This document shows, one piece after another, positions 10,481 to 22,370 of a DNA stretch of 64,000 nt. This DNA is from Malaya genurostris (Eukaryota; Arthropoda; Insecta; Diptera; Culicidae). How positions within the stretch are numbered: the stretch's first letter is position 1; every line of letters starts with the position of its first letter. Under the pieces are notes generated by a model that saw only the letters and a program-made list of their open reading frames with translations, did no database searches and was not told the DNA's origin. Position numbers and translations under genes: made by a program. The stretch covers positions 232,191,336 through 232,255,335 of the forward strand of contig NC_080572.1 in assembly GCF_030247185.1 (NCBI RefSeq). Reading direction: 5' to 3'.

Positions 10481-12499
10481 GAATTCTAGATACATTCGAT
10501 GATATGGCTAAGCGTGTGTGAATCCTAACTAAATCTTCGAATACTTTGATGGTCGAAAATGAAACTTTGCAATCATTTTCTCAGATAATGTATATATCAA
10601 TAAGAGCAACAACAAAATCCATTTTACCGTTTCATAGAGTACCCTTCTAAAATTGTTTATTATTAAATTGTTCTCTTCAGTCGCATTGATTCCAAGCTCC
10701 CTACTACAGAATTTACAGATGCCTACCGATTTTTTTACCGATAAATATCATATTGAAAATGGGCAAAAAAAAGCTGTCGATGTTTCATAGGCACAATGTG
10801 CTATAAACAGGTGTGGCAAACACCAAACACCAAACTTGCCTTGTTGGTGTTGGAAACAATGGCATGGCATATATTTACAAAGTGCTTTGGTACGACGACA
10901 TGTATGATAAATAAATATGCTATGATCCAATGGACACTGGAACGAGTAGTATGACAAAAGTAAACACGTGCAACAGAGTTGCTGAAGAAAATTCATTTCA
11001 CGAAAACTGACATGCTTTGTGTGCTCCACCTGTTTCTACTTCATTACAATAGCAGGTGTGGTATGTTTCAAAGAGCATTGTCACATAAATGAATACTGCA
11101 CGAAAAATGGAACTTTTGGTAAAACTTTGATTATTAGCTTCACATTTTTTAATAATAGTTAGAGCGTTAAATCACTCAATTTTCTTAGTTTATTTTTTTA
11201 GATAATGTTTCCTAGTTTTCAATTCAAGTATCAAGTTCACACAAAAAAACAGGTTCAAGTCAAATCTGTGAATTGCTTCGACGTGTGAAACAAACAAGAC
11301 TATCAAAAGTGTTAAAACCACTGCACTGACTTCCTTCGTCAGCCACAACTTCTTGCTAGACGTTAATTTAATTCTGTACTCACTAAAGCTTCCTAGCCAT
11401 CGGATCGTTAATCATGCATGGTTGACGCGATAATTAGCATGAGCATTCACCGGTTTACGCCTACCAGCAACGGGGAGCTGAAACAACTAACACCAACGCA
11501 TCAACGAGTCATCTGCTACTTGTTCTCCAGTCTTGGGGTCTCTTGGTCTTGCGGATTTTCCTTTATCCGTTAGTGGCAGTGCCACCGGCTGTCCTTATCG
11601 TAGTAAAGAGCACTCCATAGCGGATTACTACTCATCGACTTATCCGTACGGAGCTACATCGTACACATCGTACGCCGTTGATTTCGATTGATGTTGAACT
11701 ATTCAATTAGAGTGCTATCAGGTATATTGCCTACTACTGCATTTGCATATCGTTAGACAAGTGAGTGCGTGCGTTCAAAATGACTGGACATGGTTTACTC
11801 TTGTACGCGGAAAGGTTCTTTGGGCGGTTCAGTTTTTTTGTCGTTTTGCTTTCCGTGAGAAACTTGCAACCCGATCGGCACAACGATGGTAGTTTTCATC
11901 TAATCTTCGTTGTAGAGCGAACTATCAGTGAATGTAGAAACTGAGATGCAGAGTAGTTTGCATTGCAATATGTAATCTTGTGTATGTTTTTGTCAAGATT
12001 ACTAAAACACAACGTTTGTAAAAACATTGGATTTTACACATAACTTGTACATGGATAACTTATCTGAAATATAAAGTTTTTTTTAATTCGTAGAATTCGT
12101 TGATAAAATTTGACTTTTTCTACGAACCGGTTATAATTCATGTTGACAATCTTATCTTGTAACTAACAAATGATATCATATTTTGATTCGGACTGGGTTC
12201 AGGGACCCTTCACTTTTGTGGCGTTTATTTTTCGAAGCTGTATCAGTTTTTCGATAACTAATTATATGTCTCCTCAATAAATTTAGAAAAAGGGAATTGT
12301 AATTGGCATATTTTTTTTATTTTGCTCTAGATCTGTCTTATTCTGCTCACTATTTCTATGCTCAAACATAATATTGCATAAAAATCGCCAACGATTTCGT
12401 CGTTGTTCGTATGCGTAATTATAAAATAACCATTTGTGTAAACCCACATTGCATAAACAAAAAAACGGACTCACCGTAAAACAAACGAATCTCCGCACC
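10481..12499. other. Probable intron or intergenic DNA, no recognised gene
   Basis: No transposon motif was found. A stop-free stretch of about 63 codons ending near 11692 (frame containing IADYYSSTYPYGATSYTSYA) has no methionine and no recognised homology. A cysteine-rich open frame on the minus strand at 10748-11029 also has no recognised family. The 11330-11900 segment is more balanced in base composition than its surroundings and may be single-copy. Confidence 0.35.
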
Positions 12500-12920
12500 A
12501 TTACGCTAGTAGGAGTGCTTACAGCCTACCCTGGCCTGGTCCTTCAGACCTCAGACAATCGGACATGAAAATGTGAATATGAATTCATCGCAACCAGACA
12601 ATTTAAACGATTCCCCGCTGGACATTCGTCGTACGCCCACTGCAGAACCATGTGGAAATTTTCATTCTCCAGCAGCGCCAGTGCAGTTGGTCGTTATTTC
12701 CCGCACTTCGATACGGGATCCGAAACGACTCGCTCGCAGCAGTATGTATACGGGTAGGATATTATGGAAATCCGCCAGTAGAGCCGTGTGCCTGCGGAGA
12801 TGTTTCTGGTGGGTGGTTTAGCCGTATGTACATCTGTGCATGCCTGTTAATCTCCCGTGTAACAGTTATTGGCTGTCAACATCGGCCGTTACAGTCATGC
12901 AGATGTTGCGCGTGAGAATT
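12500..12920. other. GC-richer island with two overlapping short open frames
   Basis: Frames 12573-12821 (82 codons, starting MNMNSSQPDNLNDSPL) and 12652-12915 (87 codons) overlap on the plus strand. Neither shows a known domain. The island stands out from the AT-rich flanks. It could be an alternative 5' exon or promoter region of nmo, but I see no evidence deciding this. Confidence 0.25.
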
Positions 12921-13286
12921 GATTTATAGCTGTAAAGATTTTCTAGCGAATGACGCGAGTGTTTATTACTATCCAGTGCGAATAAGCTGCAAAATCGGAA
13001 TAGAACTGGATTGCCGTAGAACTGGAACTATTAATTACAATTTAATTTGATGAAGTTTAAATATACAAAATCATTGCAATAAGAATTTTTTTACTATGCC
13101 ACGTACTACACGTAAAGATTTTATTCGCTGCCAACTTTCACAACTCATATTACGTTTCAAGGTCTACATTTGTCATTTACTTAACATATTTCCAATGCTG
13201 CATAATTCCTGTCCAATCCATTTAGTATATTGTTCTGAGTAAATATCGAACAACAGAAGCGAAAAATATAAAATTCTATACATGAA
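12921..13286. other. Spacer, nothing recognised
   Basis: AT-rich sequence up to the TA that flanks the DD41D element. Confidence 0.4.
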
Positions 13287-13288
13287 TA

Positions 13289-14205
13289 CAGGGCCCGCTA
13301 TCTAAATTTTTTTTTTTGAACTAGCGGTTAATTCGACATTGGTAACCTTAATGTCAATTCTGATTTGACATAAACTTACTTTTATCCTTCCGCTGAACGA
13401 AAATGGTTGTGTATACGCTTGAGGAAAGCGTGAAAATATTGCAGTTTTGAAAACTAAAACCAGCTTGAAGAAGACGCCGATTTTTGCCAAAAAATCATCT
13501 TCTCGGATGAGGCACATTTTCATCTCGGCGGGTATGTTGATAAGCAAAATTGTCGCATCTGGGGGATGGAAAACCCGCACGTTATCATGGAGAAGCCGAT
13601 ACATCCTCAGAGAGTGACGGTTTGATGTGGATTTTGGTCTGGCGCCATTTTTCTTCGGAAATGAGGCAGAAGCCGCCGCCACGGTCAATGGCGAGCGCTA
13701 CCGCGCCATGATTAGCGATTGGTTCTTCCCGTTAGTTGAAGAGGAAGACTTGGACACCATTTGTTTCCAACAAGACGGCGCTCCGTACCACACAGCCAAC
13801 GCTACGATCGATCTTCTGCGCACAGTCTTCGAAGATCGAATTATCAGTCGAAATTCGGATGTCGTTTGGCCGCCTCGGAGCTGTGATTTGACGCCGTTAG
13901 ACTATTATCTTTGAGGGGCTGTCAAAGGTAAGTGTTATGTAGACAAGCCAGAGACAATTCAAGCCTTGAAGGACATCATTCGTGCAGCCATAGCTGAAAT
14001 AAAGCTGCTTACAATCGAAAATGTACTAAAAAACTGGACCGACCGTATGGCGTATTGCAAGGACAGCCGAGGCAGCCATTTGAATGAAATTATATTCCAC
14101 AATTAACCGGAAGGATTGTACTTTAATATGCAAAAATAAATTTTGAAATCGGATGAACCGTTTGTGTTTTATTGCATGTTAAAAAAAGTTACATGGCGGA
14201 CCCTG
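13289..14205 (+). mobile_element. DD41D (rosa-like) Tc1/mariner element, internally deleted, 917 bp
   Basis: The left end CAGGGCCCGCTATCTAAATT and the right end, read in reverse, CAGGGTCCGCCATGTAACTT pair as inverted repeats. TA flanks both sides (13287-13288, 14206-14207). The length is short for a full element because the N-terminal half of the transposase is deleted. Confidence 0.88.
13403..14105 (+). pseudogene. DD41D transposase, internally deleted and frameshifted
   Basis: It starts MVVYTLEESVKILQ and then jumps directly to the catalytic core (DFCQKIIFSDEAHF-like, first aspartate). The core continues with HLGGYVDKQNCRIWG, a stop after 'RVTV', then TVNGERYRAMISDW, the second aspartate in CFQQDGAPYHTA and the third in SCDLTPLDYYL. 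I count 41 residues between the last two aspartates, defining DD41D. A TGA replaces the expected tryptophan after DYYL. The C-terminus ends near GSHLNEIIFHN. It cannot encode an active enzyme. Confidence 0.85.
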
Positions 14206-14216
14206 TACGTATTCTA

Positions 14217-14851
14217 TATTGAGGTTTTTTTTTACGCGGGGGATACGTACCGCGTAAAAAAACCGTGTAGTTTCGGAAATCAGCTTAAAAAACCCGCAAA
14301 ACTTAAGAATTTTTTTTTCGATTCCGAATATCTTAGAAATGCCTGAAACGTCCAGATCAGGTTAATAAAAAAAATTGTTAAATTGATTTTGGAATGATTT
14401 TGAAAATTTGAGACCGCGTAACTTCGGAAATCTGCGTAGAAATAAACCGTAAAATTTAAAAAAAAATTTTTATGTCAAATGTCGTAGAAATGCATGAAAA
14501 GTCCAGATCTGGTAGATTTTCAAAAACAAATTTTTGAAAAAATTCGACTTTGGAACATAGAAAAGTTTTGAGATTTCCGAAATCAAAATATTATTATTAT
14601 TTTTTGTTGATCTCAAATGTCTTAAAAATGCATGAAAAGTCGAAATCTGGTGTAATCTAAAAAAAAATTTTAACAAAATCAGTGTCAGAGAGAGACAAAG
14701 TTAAATAAAATTCGGGATAACGCCTGATCTCGACGCTTCATGCAATTCTTAGACAAAACAAGAAAACCGCGTAACTTCGTAAATCCGCGTTAAAAAAATT
14801 ACGTAATTTCGGGGATCCGCATAAAAAAACGTGTAAAAAAAGGCATCAGTG
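14217..14851. mobile_element. CACTGAGG MITE, 635 bp
   Basis: The left end is TATTGAGGTTTTTTTTTACG (two substitutions from CACTGAGG) after TA; the right end is GGCATCAGTG before TA at 14852-14853. The interior repeats 'tcttagaaatgc.tgaaacgtccagatc' several times. It starts only 9 bp after the DD41D target duplication. Confidence 0.75.
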
Positions 14852-14931
14852 TATAAATTATCAATTCAGAACTAATATGGTAGACTAGACAGCATCATTT
14901 AAGCATGGTCGGAAGAAAAAAAAACCCTTCC

Positions 14932-15125
14932 TAATCCACTTAGTGAAGTGATTATGCCTTTCTCTTTCTTCAAAACAGTCTCATAAAAACATGTTTTATC
15001 TTTTTTTAAAATAGTTTCTGACACTAATTTGGGCCCATTTTTGACACCAATTGCTTCAGATTGAATCGAGTAGTTCACGAAAGCATGCTTCAGTGTTTAT
15101 AGCATAGTCGGCATCATTTTTCCAA
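14932..15125 (+). repeat. Dispersed repeat E, copy 2
   Basis: Starts 'cctaatccacttagtgaagtg', 'atgcctttctc', continues 'tttttgacaccaattgcttcaga', 'tagttcacgaaagcatgcttc'. Inverse of 10000-10212. Confidence 0.65.
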
Positions 15126-15193
15126 CCAAACGCTTGGCATTTGCGTTGCTTATTTATATTAAAAAAAAAGGTTAAAAAGTGCACACAAATTCG

Positions 15194-15201
15194 CACACAC
15201 A

Positions 15202-15255
<54 letters not shown>
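15194..15255. repeat. Compound (CA)n(GA)n microsatellite
   Basis: About 13 CA followed by about 18 AG/GA dinucleotides. Confidence 0.98.
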
Positions 15256-15258
<3 letters not shown>

Positions 15259-15382
15259 GGATAAAATTCAGTAGATCAATCATGGGTCTGGTTTGTTTAG
15301 TTACAGACTCTCATGGTCTGCAAGCTAGAGAAATTAACTAGCCAATATAAAGAGGTAGCTTATGAAACAAATAGCATATTTG

Positions 15383-15655
15383 GTGCAAATCACCCTGTTA
15401 TTCCGGAACCGGAAGTCGGATCCAAATGAAATTCAAGAACTTTGTATGGAACCATAAGACCTTTCATTTGAATTTAAGTTCGTGAAAATCGGTTCAGCCG
15501 TCTCCGAACATATTTGTCACACACACAGACATTTTATCAGTTTGTCAAGGTGAATCGAATGGTATATGGCATTCGGCCCTCCGGGACTCGGTTGAAAAGT
15601 CGGTTTTAGCAGTGATTGTATAGCCGATCTATATGAGAAAGACAAAATCGCAAAA
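15383..15655 (+). repeat. Repeat B, one nearly complete unit with 3' tail
   Basis: Runs from 'ttattccggaaccggaagtc' through 'tttgtatggaaccataagac', 'gtgaaaatcggttcagccgt', 'cacacacacagacatttt', 'gaatggtatatggcattcgg', 'ccctccgggactcggttg' to the tail 'gatctatatgagaaagaca'. It shows the full order of modules that other copies hold in pieces. Confidence 0.8.
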
Positions 15656-16199
15656 CTATACAAATATTTTGGTTTTGCCAAATGTCTTCAAAAATTCGTG
15701 AAACATAGTGATCTGGTGTTATCTCGACAAAAATTTGTTTGAAAAAATCCGCTTTTATCAAAGTTTTATTAATGCCAAATGTCTTATACCGTTTTCGTTT
15801 ATTGATCAGAGCAGCCCGAAAGCTGACCCAGAGTCTCCCAAACAACGTTTGATGGGTCGCTCTAGATCGGACTCCAATCGCGTAGTTTCGCTCTAAAAAT
15901 TTTCTCGGGTCGCACCACGCATCCATGCAAGTTTGTTTATTTCTTCTTTTTTTCGTGAGTTGTTGTTTAGGGCGCGTACCACGTGTTCGTTTTATTCGGA
16001 GTCAGAGTCGCCCGCGTCTAGGTTCAAAAACGAAAACGGTATTAGAAGTGCATGAAACGACGAGATCTGGTGTAATCTTAATCTTTTGAGATAAAACAAG
16101 AAAACCACATAACGTATAATTCGCGTCAAAAAACCGCGTAACTTCCGAAACCTGCGTAAAAAAATCGCATTAAAACCCTCGTTAAAAAAGACCTCAGTG
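15656..16199. mobile_element. CACTGAGG MITE, 5'-truncated, carrying an inserted MITE
   Basis: Internal modules ('caaatgtcttcaaaaattcgtg', 'gatctggtgttatc') lead to the right end GACCTCAGTG followed by TA (16200-16201). The left end is missing where it meets repeat B. It is split at 15784-16044 by a 255-bp element. Confidence 0.72.
15787..16041. mobile_element. 255-bp MITE with TACCGTTTTCGTTT ends and TTA duplication
   Basis: The left end TACCGTTTTCGTTT equals the inverse of the right end. TTA flanks both sides (15784-15786, 16042-16044). Other copies of the host repeat read 'atgtcttagaa' through this point, so the empty site is known and the 3-bp TTA duplication is supported. TTA/TWA duplications are typical of PIF/Harbinger elements; the assignment is inference. 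No coding capacity. Confidence 0.8.
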
Positions 16200-16201
16200 T
16201 A

Positions 16202-17104
16202 TAGCTTTTTTAAAAATTTTCGAAGAATTTTTTCTTAGGCCCTTCTAAAAACTAAGGTTAGAAAATTGATCATGCAAATTGTCTCTTTTGGTCATGAAGA
16301 ATATTTATGCAAAAATTGAACTAAATCAAAACATACCAACATGAAATTTAAGAATCAAAATCGTATATTCGGTGGAACCGTTTTTAAGTGTTTTAATGAA
16401 TTACTGAACTTGTTCTATGGTCTCATAGCTTTGCCTAGAGCGAATCCTACCTCATACACGCCATTTCCACCACATCAACCAAATACTCTGATGAGTTGTT
16501 GTTTTTTCGTAAAGTTGGTGGAGCATCAAGATTTTTTGTCGTATCTGATATCAAATATGATTATAATATTCTTAGGATGTTTTAGCTGAATTAATATGAT
16601 ATCTATTCCAGGTTTCCAGATTTTTTCTGAGCAAACACTAAATAGTCAATTCATGAGAGTCCTAGTCGGATTTTGGTAAACAACTTCTTCGAAAAACTTT
16701 GGATTGTTTTGCGATCCTTGAAGGTTTGCAAACTAGAGCACAATGCTACAATACAATTAATTGAATTCTAGGGACCCTCCAAAGTAACCGTTTTGATAAA
16801 AGTCAGTCATACTTACTTGTATACGAACTTCATCCTGCAGGCGCGAACATATAGTCTAACTCTTATTGAACATTTACAATTGTTTGGAGCGAGAAAATAT
16901 ACTTACGAAACAATATAGTGATAAATAGTCTATCTGTGTTCGATTCTCAACCTCCGAACATAGGTTCAAAAAGTCTGTTCTATCCGATAGGCAAACGACC
17001 ACAAGGTTAAAATCAAAACGAAACAAACACTTGATATTTGAACATTTAGGGGTTTTTGGTTTGTACGTAAAGTACATATTTAGTTTCGATTTCTTCGCGT
17101 TTCG
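16202..17104. other. Probable intronic sequence without recognised genes
   Basis: AT-rich. An 82-codon frame at 16341-16589 shows no family motif. No paired ends were seen. Confidence 0.35.
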
Positions 17105-17391
17105 CCTTCGGCTCATCAGTGCTTAAAGCAGTTCAAATTGAACCGCCATCTCCGCCTAACAGTTCAATTTGAACCGCTAAGCAGACGCAAAGTCCACACT
17201 ATTTATGTGACCCTCGTCAGTCGTCACTCGTTTTCGTCCGAGACGTCAGATAGGATATGGCACCTAGTGTCACATCCTTAAAGGGTCACATAAATAGTGT
17301 GGACTTTGCGTCTGCTTAGCGGTTCAAATTGAACTGTTAGGCGGAGTTGGCGGCTCAATTTGAACTGCTTTAAGCACTGATGAGCCGAAGG
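17105..17391. mobile_element. Foldback MITE with two near-perfect 110-bp arms
   Basis: Arm 17105-17214 (CCTTCGGCTCATCAGTGC... ...TTTATGTGACCCT) is the inverse complement of 17282-17391 with only about two mismatches in 110. A 67-bp loop between them holds smaller hairpins (AGGATATG/CACATCCT). Each arm also contains nested palindromes (TTCAAATTGAA). Transcribed RNA would form a very long hairpin. There is no open frame, and no clear target duplication was seen. Confidence 0.93.
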
Positions 17392-19380
17392 GAACTTGAT
17401 ATTTTTTATTACAACAGTTATCAAACTGATGTACTTAATATATCAGGTGATATTCATTCAATATCCTATTTTCTCATTTCACTTGACCAATGTTTCATGC
17501 TATATTCAATTATATCATTATTAAAAATCCATTGCAAAACATGAAAAATCATATACGATTCTTCACACACTTTCAACCGTAACATGATAAGTGACCCAGT
17601 GACTGTGTCAATGTGCGCGTGTTCACCATTCGCGGATGTGTTTGCAATTCGGTTACCGGTTACCGCAACAATTCACACCGAATATGGTTTCGATGTTGAC
17701 CGACAAGTGATAGTGTAAATAAACGTATCGACGAGGTAAAACAAATGGATGACGACAGATAAGTTTATCAAATCCGATCCATTACTCGCGGAACCGCTTT
17801 ATCAGACTTCAGATTCAACTTTACGAAATTTCAAGTTGCAACATCTTTGCGGCGTTGGAAGTCGAATTCGAACGTAAAGCTACTTACGTTCAAAGCTGCA
17901 TTTGAATATATATTAAAATATTTCTTGTGTCAATGCGTAATCCATGCTTCTATGATCGACATGCTGAAAGCATCTTGTTGTTTTTTTTCTTTTTGCCGTT
18001 CGATATATGATACTGTAAAAATTTATACCAAGCTTAACTTTCGGTGAGCGGATCTAGCAGTACTATGAAAAAAGCTGTAAATGAAATTAACGGCTTGATG
18101 TTCCGTCACGTTATCATATTGCTACATAAAATTATACACCTTCACGGCACTAGTCTCAAGGGAGAGCCCGGGCAATTAGTGCATTCTGCTGGTGGAGAAC
18201 GAAATTGAATTAAATTTCCGCCTTCGTCAGTCCAACCACCGGAAATCGTAACGGATCACACTGTAGACAAAGCCAACGCAAGGGAAAACTGTCAGGTTAT
18301 GACGTGAAGTTGACACAAATGTCATCAGTTTCCAGCGTTGTGAGTAGATCCGATCCGCCGCAGCAACCATGGAATGGAAAACGCGATAACTGACGGACCT
18401 GTAGCTCATCAGGTGTAAATTGTTAATCAGCTAACGGCCGAGCTCCAGTGATGCGCTTGTAATGGACATCTGTAGCCCGCCGGCTCATGGGTTCACTTGT
18501 GGGGAGAGGGAGCAATTAAACATATTTTCCGACGATTTATTTTGGGTACCGTCGGTGAAGGCGACAGTGAATCCGAAATGAGAGTTTGTCAAATTTCGGT
18601 TAAATGTCGGTTAACAATTTACTACGGCTATAATATTAAATTTTAATTGAAATAAAATCACATCTAACCAGTTACAAAAACAATATTATGTTTATGTATT
18701 TATTTATTGTCTGACAAACAATAATCGTAAGATTAGATTATTTATTTATTCAAGAAGAAGTATCACGTTCTTCTTTGGAAGCTATCGAAACTGGACGTAA
18801 TCTTTTTTAGAGTGGACAATCTGATCAGTTTTCATTGAAATGTCGTTTCTTGGAAAAAAAGCTTGGAAAATCCGAGAATTCCCGGGAATAATAGTCGACT
18901 AGGAATTTTCAAGGAACCTTAACTCGAATCAGGTAAAAATTCGTGTAGGTGATTCTCTTTACAATGCTTATATTCTTCTATGCTAAAACTTTTAATCTCA
19001 TAGCAGCTTTGTCCACTTCTTTTAAAAGAAAACTAGATTGGATGAATAGCAAATATATAAAAATAGAGAAACTTTTTTTTCTGATTACTCCCTGATGGGT
19101 ATTAGTTTGACTGTTATTATTTAAAATAAATTTCGCCAGATGTTCTTTATGTCCTTATCAAAAGATATGCTAGATTTGTAAATTATCCACGCTTTCCGAA
19201 CCTCGATCGAATATTGTGCGATATAATTGTTATTACGAATACTAAATACTAAAATTCCCCGTTATTCAGAAGAAAGGTGATTATTGCTGTTTTGAGTAGT
19301 ATTTTACCCGAACGATTTGATTGCTACGCTATAAGTAGTCTTGTACTTAGTTCTAATTTTTGAAAAGAAAAGGAGTAAAG
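17392..19380. other. Probable intronic or single-copy DNA, no recognised gene
   Basis: 17580-18600 is relatively GC-balanced and carries no repeat module that I know from the rest of the window, so it may be single-copy and possibly regulatory. 18690-18760 is AT-rich with TTTATTTATT runs. No coding frame with motifs. Confidence 0.35.
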
Positions 19381-19440
19381 CAAATTTGCTAAAAACAGTA
19401 TAAAGGCGGGATTCGAACTCGTGACTTTTCCTAACTGGAG
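19381..19440 (-). repeat. Possible tRNA-like B box remnant
   Basis: The minus strand contains CACGAGTTCGAATCCCGCC, a good pol III B box, but no convincing A box upstream. Probably a SINE head remnant rather than a tRNA gene. Confidence 0.3.
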
Positions 19441-19514
19441 GTGTCATTTTGATAATTGTTTATTTACCTCAGTTTGAACTCACTCTGAATTTGAGAAACT
19501 ACTCAGAAATCAAG

Positions 19515-20090
19515 CTAATTGAACATAAAATCCTTACATGTTAAACATTCCAAAACGTCTTTGGAACAGTGATAGGATGCCAAAGCAGGCCACAATAGTA
19601 AGGAAACTTCCTGGTTGTGTAGGAATGGTAACAATCGCTTCTTTAAGCTTTCTTCACGGTATATTTTCTTGTTTACCACCGCATATTTCCTGCCAAACCA
19701 AATATTTTTTGGGAAATTTGGCCTTTTTTTCAATCTGAAGTTCTACGCTATTCAGTTGCATGACATAATAAAAAGACATTCTGGGAAGCTGCTTAAAGTC
19801 TCCACCCACATAAGTTTCATTACCTATAATCACACAGGAAAACTTCGTCCTATCAGCGATACAACTTGCAAGCCCGGATTTAAGCCGTCACATTCTGTTT
19901 ATCATTACGGTTCGATACAGTTTTCACCTTGAACGACTTCGTTCCTTGCCGGTGCTCTAAAGAATGGAAGAATGTTGTAGACATTTTTATTTTTCTAGCC
20001 AGAGTACGTACCGAAAGATCTGGCCTTCTCTACAATATTTGCTTCACCTTCTCCTTTACTTGTTCTCGACAATATATAGAAAAATGTGAC
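19515..20090 (-). pseudogene. DD37E mosquito-type (ITmD37E) transposase fossil
   Basis: The minus strand shows KKIYREESLKKRLLPFLHNQ, then LWPALASYHCSKDVLE, matching the same blocks at 37320-37990 (GIYREECLKKRLLPFL, PDLASCHYAKDVLE). Here the second catalytic aspartate is replaced (PAL for PDL). Upstream pieces (LARKIKMSTTF-like) extend to about 20060. Many frameshifts; dead. Confidence 0.75.
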
Positions 20091-20439
20091 ATTCTCAATC
20101 ACTTGTGAAGAACCTAACTTGCACTAGAAATTTTCTAACATGACTGCTGGAAGATCGAGTTCGACTTAAGGAAGCTCCAAAAGTAGTCTGAATACAAGTG
20201 CCAAAATAGTTGGAACGTAAACGAAAGGAAGTGTTGGAGGTAATTCTGAGTCATCCCAACGAAAATCGTTCCTCCGAAGCGATTTCTCTGAAAACCATTT
20301 CACCGAATCATACACAATTCTTCAAAGTTGTTTCGGTGCAAGTAAAGGGTATATAATTTGTATCACTGTGAACTGATTCTTGTTCTCAAAAGTAGAACAT
20401 TGTATGAATTTGTTAAAATGTAAATAAAAAAAGAAAAAC

Positions 20440-20545
20440 ATAAATAATTAGTATTATCAGTATCTAACGAGAAAAGCAGATTGTAAAAAGACTTACAAAT
20501 ACAACTATGTAATGAAAACTGCAAAAAAGTTACCACAGTGACGGG
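20440..20545 (-). repeat. SINE family III, body fragment
   Basis: Read in reverse: 'cactgtggtaacttttttgc', 'attacatagttgtatttgta', 'tctgcttttctcgttagata'. These match the body at 23130-23220; the head is largely lost. Confidence 0.65.
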
Positions 20546-20904
20546 CCCAAAGAGGTGAATGACATTAAGGTTAAAACCTCTATAGCCGAAACTATCACAA
20601 AACAATCAAAGATTTACATAGCCAGTTTCAAAAATTGATACAAGTAAATATAAAATGACTATGTTACAATCGCTAGAAATCAATGGAGGCGCATGGTAGT
20701 TGGTAGTTAAACCTGAAATTTGAATTAAAAATTATATAAAGCTTGTGTCATTTTACATATGGACGCAAAAAAACTGATTTATCTCTGCGAACCATGAAAG
20801 AAAGATGAAAGAATTTTTTTAAGTACTCAAATTACGTATTGCACTCGAAAGGTAAAATATCGATAGTATTATTGCGGTTTGGTTTTAATGAAATCCCGAA
20901 CTTT

Positions 20905-21130
20905 TCTTCGAATGCCACACAGTTCGAAAAATTCGTGTGATTTTACATCTTACAAGATGCACATAAATGGAACGTCATATTTCACACACATCTATAATCA
21001 AGAATAGCAACAGCGCGGCTTGAACGAAGAAACTTTAGATCACAAAACACTACATTTAAACGACTAAGCTACAGAAGCACATATCTGCTTAATAAATAAT
21101 TGGTACATATAGCGGCACTTGGTAGCCGAG
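20905..21130 (-). repeat. SINE family II (tRNA-derived), diverged copy
   Basis: In reverse it reads 'gcagatatgtgcttctgtag', 'cttagtcg', a B-box-like CGTTCAAGCCGCG, then 'tgttgctattc', 'gcatcttgtaagatgtaaa'-type sequence and 'atcacacgaatttttcg'. It aligns with the copy at 24815-25050. Confidence 0.65.
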
Positions 21131-21254
21131 TGCAAATTACACTCGTAGCCTGTAAAATTCTGTACGAATGGAATATTGCGTCATTTGACGTTAAGTAGTT
21201 ATGAATTAAATGGTTTGTAGAATTTGTCACCTGTAAAATTCATAATTTCTTTCT

Positions 21255-21475
21255 GTGCACCCGGGTTGGCGGTTCAATGCATAGGACGCTGGTCTTACAA
21301 ACCAGTTGTCGTATGTTCGAGTCCCGACCTGGAAGGATTCGTAGTGTCAGTAGAATCGTAGCACCAGCCATGCACTAGTTCTGTACAATCTGAATCGGCT
21401 GGGAAGTCTGTTGAAACAGAAGGTCAAATTCCACTACAGGAATGTAATACCAAGGCTTTGCTTTGCTTCTGTGCA
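21255..21475 (+). repeat. SINE family I (tRNA-derived), complete copy
   Basis: Same order as 10240-10480: 'cccgggttggcggttcaatg', an anticodon-like arm CTGGT-CTTACAA-ACCAG (perfect 5-bp stem), B box GTTCGAGTCCC, then 'gtagtgtcagtagaatcgta', 'aatcggctgggaagtctgt', ending 'aataccaaggctttgctttg'. The intact arm supports origin from a tRNA with TAC anticodon (valine). Confidence 0.87.
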
Positions 21476-21639
21476 CTCATCATATTTTTTACACTCTGCT
21501 AACCATTTTTTTTTTCCATGTTTTTATTTCCATTCTTCCTCAACTTCGATTTGGCAATTGCCAATATTTTTTTCTCGCGGAATTAAGGGTAATTGGGTAT
21601 GTTGATGTCTTTTTGGAAGAAATCCACTCCATTGTCTAG

Positions 21640-22370
21640 ATACAACTATAGTACTAAAGCTTGCCAAAACATCACATGTTGTCCATTGTGATTTTCAATG
21701 TACAGAAGAAATCGCTTTTACTGGCACTCCTCTTGTAAATTTTAGAATCCATATTCTTGTTTATCTCGAAAATCTGGGTCTTTTGGCCCGCAGCTGCAAT
21801 TTTTCTTGCCAGATCATAAGTTTGTTCGTGCATTTATCGGCAAAACCGAATTTGTACGGGACGTTACCTTGACCAACGACTTCATTGAACTTTTCACCGG
21901 GCATTTACCCAGAATCCATTTTCACGTACGTTTCGTTGTCCATTAGAATGCATTCTTCGTATTTCATATGAATCTTATTGTATAACTTCGCGGTACATCT
22001 GTTGGGCTTTGAATACTGCTTCAGTGTCCTGTTTGGTCACCTACTTCGAAAACAGCGAAATCCTTCTGACGGTACCTTTACAGGCAGTGATTTTCTGGAC
22101 GATATCATAATTCGATAGTTCTGAGTCCTGCCCTCATCGTTCTCATCACCTTCTAATGCAGCTTCCGATTGTTAGCTCTACTACGAAGCACACTTGATCC
22201 TGCCAATCGATAGTATATCGCTCACGGAAATGTTTGAGAACAGTCATTTTCAACGACTTTGCAATTTTTGAACCTTACCACGTTGGATTTTCGAAATGAA
22301 CGTCCAACATTAACTTCTTTGAAACAAAATGAATTGCAACGAAATTTTAAGCATCGAAAGAGGAAACGTA
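21640..22370 (-). pseudogene. DD37E (ITmD37E) transposase fossil
   Basis: The minus strand around 21960-21900 reads KYEECILMDNETYVKMDSG. This is the block with the first catalytic aspartate and matches VIMDNETYVLEDF at 37580. Flanking pieces on the same strand correspond to the region before and after this block. It is heavily mutated, with no open frame over 60 codons. Confidence 0.7.

Noticed and set aside
10748..11029. Cysteine-rich 93-codon frame on the minus strand
   Set aside because: Cysteine spacing fits no zinc-finger or toxin family I know, and there are no supporting neighbours.
15056..15341. Open frames rich in Ser-Leu, Thr-His or Arg-Glu
   Set aside because: Translation of the CA/GA microsatellite at 15194-15255.
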